From NCBI RefSeq assembly GCF_004365655.1, contig NZ_SOEO01000001.1, positions 1,240,001-1,304,000 of the forward strand: DNA of 64,000 nucleotides, given 5' to 3'. The DNA is from Epilithonimonas xixisoli. Its GTDB lineage: Bacteria; Bacteroidota; Bacteroidia; Flavobacteriales; Weeksellaceae. The position numbers and the translations under genes are program-made. Shown here piece by piece: positions 60,121 to 64,000 of this stretch. The stretch's first letter is position 1. Each line of letters opens with the position of its first letter. The notes under the pieces were generated by a model that ran no database searches, was not told the origin of the DNA, and was given only the letters and a program-made list of their open reading frames with translations.

Positions 60121-60859
60121 AATTAGTTCTTTTGTTAAATTTCTTCACAAATATATAAATCCTTTTCACCCAATTTTTCTTTTTTCTCGACACAACAATC
60201 TCATTATTTATCAGTTCCAATTTCTGTTGATTATAAGAATCAAAATAAATCTTAACAATTGGCGGAAGATTATAAAGGTTTTCTTCTTCAATTTTACTAG
60301 AAAAACTGTCTGAAACATTTTCGGAAGATTCAAACAATTTTGTAAAATCGAATGTTTCAAAATTATCAAAAATCGTTTTCCAAATTTGATGTATTATTTC
60401 TTTAAATTCTTCAAAAATCATCAAAACTATTTCATCTAACGCAATTTTGGTTTCTAGAAAAAAATAGGATTTCATCCATCTTTCTGTCGCGAAAATAATC
60501 TGTGCTCTTTCAATTAATTTCTCATCAATCTGAGATTTTAAAACAATTGAGTTTTCATTTTGGCTGTAGAATTTTTCATTTGTAAATAGAAAATCTAATT
60601 TTTCATAAAATTTATTTCTCAATTCTGTATATTTTTCATCATCAATTTCAAAATTAAATTTCAAGAAAAAACAATCTTTTTCGAAAATTAAAACATAATC
60701 ACAACTAAACTTTTTGACTGGAAAAATTAAACTAAATCCATCTGGCTCATAATCACGATTCGGAGCATCAATTTCTTTAACTTTGAAATCACAAATTACC
60801 CGATTAACATATTTGGAAAATTCTAATCTACTGTTGACAGATGTAATTAATTCGCTCAT
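60053..60859 (-). CDS. Hypothetical protein, probably frameshifted near its end
   Basis: 268 aa from ATG 60859 (MSELITSVNSRLEFSKYVNR); an in-frame ATG 14 codons upstream lies in the direct repeat and is rejected. I recognise no family. The protein is acidic and Phe/Glu/Lys-rich with alpha/beta pattern (FSCDYVLIFEKDCFFLKFNF, IALDEIVLMIFEEFKEIIHQ). As read it overlaps the next gene by 68 bases and ends in a basic tail unlike the rest. Restoring one A in the run at 60180-60185 replaces that tail by EKLGEKDLYICEEI and a stop at 60135, leaving a normal 14-base gap. The break is therefore probably an indel. Confidence 0.6.
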   Translation of the reverse strand: MSELITSVNSRLEFSKYVNRVICDFKVKEIDAPNRDYEPDGFSLIFPVKKFSCDYVLIFEKDCFFLKFNFEIDDEKYTELRNKFYEKLDFLFTNEKFYSQNENSIVLKSQIDEKLIERAQIIFATERWMKSYFFLETKIALDEIVLMIFEEFKEIIHQIWKTIFDNFETFDFTKLFESSENVSDSFSSKIEEENLYNLPPIVKIYFDSYNQQKLELINNEIVVSRKKKNWVKRIYIFVKKFNKRTNYELQRNSETAKYNYKRNRIIKN

Positions 60860-60883
60860 ACAATTTTCCCACAAACCTAAATT

Positions 60884-60909
60884 ACCAAACCGCCAAACCA
60901 CGTCCGTTT
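60884..60909 (+). repeat. 26-base direct repeat, right copy
   Basis: ACCAAACCGCCAAA, CC, then ACGTCCGTTT. Two mismatches against the copy at 59381-59406. It sits 24 bases upstream of the start of the cassette's first gene. Confidence 0.7.
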
Positions 60910-60963
60910 AAAAAAAAGCAAATACTGTTTAACAAATTTTTAACAGAAACATCAAATTTTTAT

Positions 60964-60971
60964 TACATTTG
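60964..60971 (+). promoter_or_regulatory. -7 box for the amino-acid permease
   Basis: TACATTTG fits TANNTTTG and lies 27 bases before the ATG at 60999. Confidence 0.55.
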
Positions 60972-60998
60972 TTTCTTGCACAAAAATTTTAAACTTAA

Positions 60999-62687
60999 AT
61001 GAATTCACTTTTCAGAAGAAAACACTACACAGAAAATGCAGATTCCGGACAGCTCAACAGAGTTTTGGGAACATGGGACATCGTATTTTTTGGAATTGCA
61101 GCCATCATCGGAGCTGGAAGTTTCAGCAGTTTGGGAGAAGCGATTTTCCGTGGCGGTCCGGGCGTGATAGTTTTGTATCTGATTTGTGGATTTGCCTGTG
61201 CTTTCACTGCGCTTTGTTATGCGGAATTTGCGAGTAGAATTCCCACCGCAGGAAGTGCTTACACCTATGCTTACGCTAGCTTTGGAGAAATGATTGCCTG
61301 GATTATTGGCTGGGCTTTAATTATGGAATATTCTTTTGGTAATATTTATGTTGCTTTCTCTTGGTCAGATTATTTTACCAGTTTTATGGGAAGAATTGGA
61401 ATCCATATTCCGGATTACTTCACTTGCAGTTATTCCGAAGCTAAGAAAGCTTTTCTCAATAATTCTACCAATGGAGAATTGATCAACGCTTGGAAATCCG
61501 CTCCAATCATCGGTGGTTTAAAGATTATTCTTGACATTCCGGCATTGGTTATCAACGGACTCATCACTTGGCTTTGTTATCAAGGGATTAAAGAAAGTAA
61601 GAATTTCAACAATTTTTTTGTGATTTTAAAACTATTCGTAATCCTATTAGTTATTGCTGTTGGAATTGGTTTTGTGAACACGGGAAATTGGTTTCCAACA
61701 AGTTCAGTGACTTCGGAACCTTCTTTTATGCCCAATGGATTTGCTGGTGTAATGTCCGCTGTTTCGGGTGTTTTCTTTGCATATATTGGGTTTGATGCGA
61801 TTTCAGTTTTGTCCGAAGAAACTAAAAATCCACAGAAAGATCTTCCCAAAGGAATGTTGATTTCGCTTGGACTCTGTACTGTTATTTATATCATTTTAAC
61901 TTTAACATTAACGGGATTAGTCGATTACAAAAAGTTTGATGGAATTGGTGATCCTTTGTCTTTCGTTTTCGAAAAATCAAATCTCAACCTTCCTTGGATG
62001 GAGTTCATTGTCGCATTGATAGCAATTGTTGCCATTACAACCGTGCTTTTGGTGTTCCAAATGGGACAGCCGAGAATCTGGATGGCAATGTCGCGTGATG
62101 GGCTTTTACCAAAGAAATTTCAGGAAGTTCATCCAACTAAAAAAATCCCGTCTTTTGCAACCATCATCACAGGAATTGTAGTGGGTGTTCCCATCTTGTT
62201 TACAGACAAATCTTTCATTCTGGATTTTACAAGTATCGGAACTATTTTCGCTTTTGTTCTGGTTTGTGGCGGCGTTCTGTTGCTTCCAAACAAAGAAAAA
62301 GTGAAAGGAAGATTTCATTTGCCTTATATTAATGGGAAGTTCATTTTCCCTTTGATCTTCATTGGCGGATTGGTATTTTTCTATTTTTATCAGCCAGAGT
62401 TTTTTCACAATTTAACCAACTTCAGTGATCCAAAAGAAGGTGAATTCCGTTTGGCAATCATCGTTTATATTATTATTAATTTGATTCTATGCGTCTTGAC
62501 ATTCATCAAAAATTTATCATTAATTCCTTTGATTGGTCTTAGCTCTTGTATTTATCTTTTGACGGGAATGAGCCACAACAATTGGTTCTGGTTTGGACTA
62601 TGGTTTGCTATAGGCTTGGTAATCTATTTCATTTACGGATACAAAAACAGCAAACTTGGAAAAGCTTCTCAAAATGCTAATTCTTAG
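60999..62687 (+). CDS. APC-family amino-acid permease
   Basis: Inner-membrane amino-acid transporter of the APC superfamily (CAT/YfnA-like), 562 aa with about 14 hydrophobic segments. The TM1 signature GIAAIIGAGSFSSLGEA and TM3 YAEFASRIPTAGSAYTYAY are those of the family, and GFDAISVLSEETKNPQKDLP is the conserved TM6/loop motif. Length and two extra C-terminal helices fit the cationic-amino-acid branch. It has its own promoter. The PAS kinase starts 33 bases downstream, so the two may be co-transcribed. The substrate is probably a cationic or small neutral amino acid. Confidence 0.93.
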   Translation: MNSLFRRKHYTENADSGQLNRVLGTWDIVFFGIAAIIGAGSFSSLGEAIFRGGPGVIVLYLICGFACAFTALCYAEFASRIPTAGSAYTYAYASFGEMIAWIIGWALIMEYSFGNIYVAFSWSDYFTSFMGRIGIHIPDYFTCSYSEAKKAFLNNSTNGELINAWKSAPIIGGLKIILDIPALVINGLITWLCYQGIKESKNFNNFFVILKLFVILLVIAVGIGFVNTGNWFPTSSVTSEPSFMPNGFAGVMSAVSGVFFAYIGFDAISVLSEETKNPQKDLPKGMLISLGLCTVIYIILTLTLTGLVDYKKFDGIGDPLSFVFEKSNLNLPWMEFIVALIAIVAITTVLLVFQMGQPRIWMAMSRDGLLPKKFQEVHPTKKIPSFATIITGIVVGVPILFTDKSFILDFTSIGTIFAFVLVCGGVLLLPNKEKVKGRFHLPYINGKFIFPLIFIGGLVFFYFYQPEFFHNLTNFSDPKEGEFRLAIIVYIIINLILCVLTFIKNLSLIPLIGLSSCIYLLTGMSHNNWFWFGLWFAIGLVIYFIYGYKNSKLGKASQNANS

Positions 62688-62720
62688 ACAGAAATGGATT
62701 AAAGATTCGAATTATCATTA

Positions 62721-64000
62721 ATGAAAAATTTTATAAAAACTAATATTTCTCAAGAGTCCTTAGCCGTTTTGCTGACTCAAGCTCCGATTGCGCTTTCCAT
62801 GCTGATGGGCGATGATTTTATGATTCAGGTTGCAAATCCACAAATACTGAAACTTTGGGGGAAAGAGCGGGAAATCATAGGACTTAGATTGATTGATGCT
62901 TTACCTGAAATCAAAGATCAACCCTTCATTGATATTCTGACCAATGTAAAAAAGACCGGAAAACCTTACAAAGGTTACAAACATCTGGCTTACATCGAAA
63001 GAAATGGTGTAACAGAGGAATGCTATTTCGATTTTATTTATGCTCCAATTTACAATGATGACCAATCCGAAATCATTGGAGTAAGCGTCGTGGCAACGGA
63101 AACTACAGAACAAGTTTTAGCAGAAAGAAAGTTAGCCGAAACGGAATACAAATTCGAAAATCTCATCAAGGAATCCGACTACGCCATTGCCATCTACAAA
63201 GGTGAAGATTTCATCATCGATATGGCAAATGATAAGATGCTGAAGACCTGGGGAAAAGACAAATCCATCATCGGAAAAAGAATTGAAGAAGGAATCCCGG
63301 AACTCGTTGGGCAGGCATTTTTGGGGCTTTTAAAGAATGTTTACGAATCTGGGAAAACGTATTCCGCTAAGGAAGACCGAGCAGATCTCGTAGTCGATGG
63401 GCAGTTGCAGACTTTCTATTACAATTTTTCCTATCAACCACTGAAAAATCACAACGGCGAGGTTTATGCCATTGCCAATGTGGCTGTAGATGTTACAGAT
63501 GTGGTTTTGGCAAAAGAAGAATTGCATAAAAATCAAGAAAAATACAGAAATCTTGCAGACAGTCTTCCAATCATCATCTGGACAGCCGACAAAGATGGAA
63601 AGATTGATTATTATAACAAAAAATGGTACGACTATACAGGTTTTGAAGGGATTGACACCCGTGAAAAAGCGTCACACAAAATTTTACACCCCGACGATAC
63701 CATTCGCGCCATCAACCTTTGGGAAGTAAGCAAAAAAAACAAATCTGGCTACGAGATAGAATATCAATTTAAAAATTACAAAAAAGAAAACTCCTACGAA
63801 TGGTTTCTCGGCCGTGCTGTTCCTATAAAAGATCAAAACGATGAAATCACCCAATGGATTGGGACTTGTACAGACATCAATGAGTTCAAACAATTTCAGC
63901 AACAGAAAGACAACTTCCTGGGAATCGCCAGCCACGAACTTAAAACACCACTGACGAGTCTGAAACTCTATTCTCAGTTTCTTGAAAAAAATCTAAGAAA
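62721..64000 (+). CDS. Multi-PAS sensor histidine kinase (C terminus outside window)
   Basis: At least 426 residues are inside the window; the frame is open at base 64000. Three PAS-type domains are visible, about residues 12-130 (VLLTQAPIALSMLMGDDFMI), 145-270 (YKFENLIKESDYAIAIYKGE) and 275-395 (YRNLADSLPIIIWTADKDGK; PAC end WIGTCTDINEFKQFQQQKD). A HisKA domain starts with FLGIASHELKTPLTSL, phosphoacceptor His405. No transmembrane segment is seen, so it is a cytosolic sensor. The ATPase domain and any partner regulator lie beyond the window. It follows the permease by 33 bases. Confidence 0.9.
   Translation, partial: MKNFIKTNISQESLAVLLTQAPIALSMLMGDDFMIQVANPQILKLWGKEREIIGLRLIDALPEIKDQPFIDILTNVKKTGKPYKGYKHLAYIERNGVTEECYFDFIYAPIYNDDQSEIIGVSVVATETTEQVLAERKLAETEYKFENLIKESDYAIAIYKGEDFIIDMANDKMLKTWGKDKSIIGKRIEEGIPELVGQAFLGLLKNVYESGKTYSAKEDRADLVVDGQLQTFYYNFSYQPLKNHNGEVYAIANVAVDVTDVVLAKEELHKNQEKYRNLADSLPIIIWTADKDGKIDYYNKKWYDYTGFEGIDTREKASHKILHPDDTIRAINLWEVSKKNKSGYEIEYQFKNYKKENSYEWFLGRAVPIKDQNDEITQWIGTCTDINEFKQFQQQKDNFLGIASHELKTPLTSLKLYSQFLEKNLR

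Overview
The window looks like chromosome of a Flavobacteriia bacterium, probably a Chryseobacterium/Epilithonimonas relative (Weeksellaceae). The base composition is AT-rich. Promoters carry the Bacteroidota -7 box TANNTTTG. There is a type IX secretion sorting domain, a S46 dipeptidyl-peptidase, a TonB receptor with a DUF4249 lipoprotein, several other Bacteroidota-restricted families and an Hc1-type histone H1-like protein. Genus level is an inference; no search was run.

Layout. 1-9 kb: a GHL10 lipoprotein (cut at the left edge), purU, typA, a THUMP-like methyltransferase, an MFS pump and the aguB-aguA agmatine-to-putrescine operon. 9-24.7 kb: a thioesterase, a type-B T9SS surface protein, a DPP11-like peptidase, a polysaccharide deacetylase, an acetyltransferase, a DUF5723 protein, a HxlR regulator divergent from an NTF2-like protein, an exported M16 peptidase, a DJ-1/PfpI protein and a Crp-type regulator. 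24.7-26.8 kb: an accessory island with a Y1 (REP-associated type) transposase among mini-palindromes, a degenerate 22-nt periodic array and an unknown 164-aa protein. 26.8-40.3 kb: a GH13 lipoprotein, an Rrf2-controlled oxidoreductase, a DUF4440/serine-hydrolase gene split by an in-frame stop, an acyl-CoA dehydrogenase facing an acyl-CoA ligase, an NsrR-like Rrf2 regulator, a TonB receptor/DUF4249 pair and an SPFH protein.

40.6-42.55 kb is the most unusual part: a leftward array of about twelve tRNA or tRNA-like genes (anticodons include GTG, TTT, GTC, TGG, TTC, TCT, GCA, TTG, TAG). Several lack arms or carry insertions, and a HIRAN-domain gene sits inside the array. Two small ORFs and the histone H1-like gene follow, each with its own promoter-like box and terminator. 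44.3-58.2 kb: a Na+/H+ antiporter with a bestrophin, a SUKH-like orphan, a DKNYY repeat protein, a LytS/LytR-type two-component pair (kinase frameshifted), a tRNA-Arg immediately behind an outer-membrane barrel gene, and a large exported TPR protein. 58.4-64 kb: a WYL regulator, a two-gene cassette of unknown function between 26-bp direct repeats, an amino-acid permease and a multi-PAS histidine kinase cut at the right edge.

Three genes are disrupted: one in-frame TGA and two 1-nt losses in homopolymers. The two homopolymer cases should be checked against reads before they are called biological.
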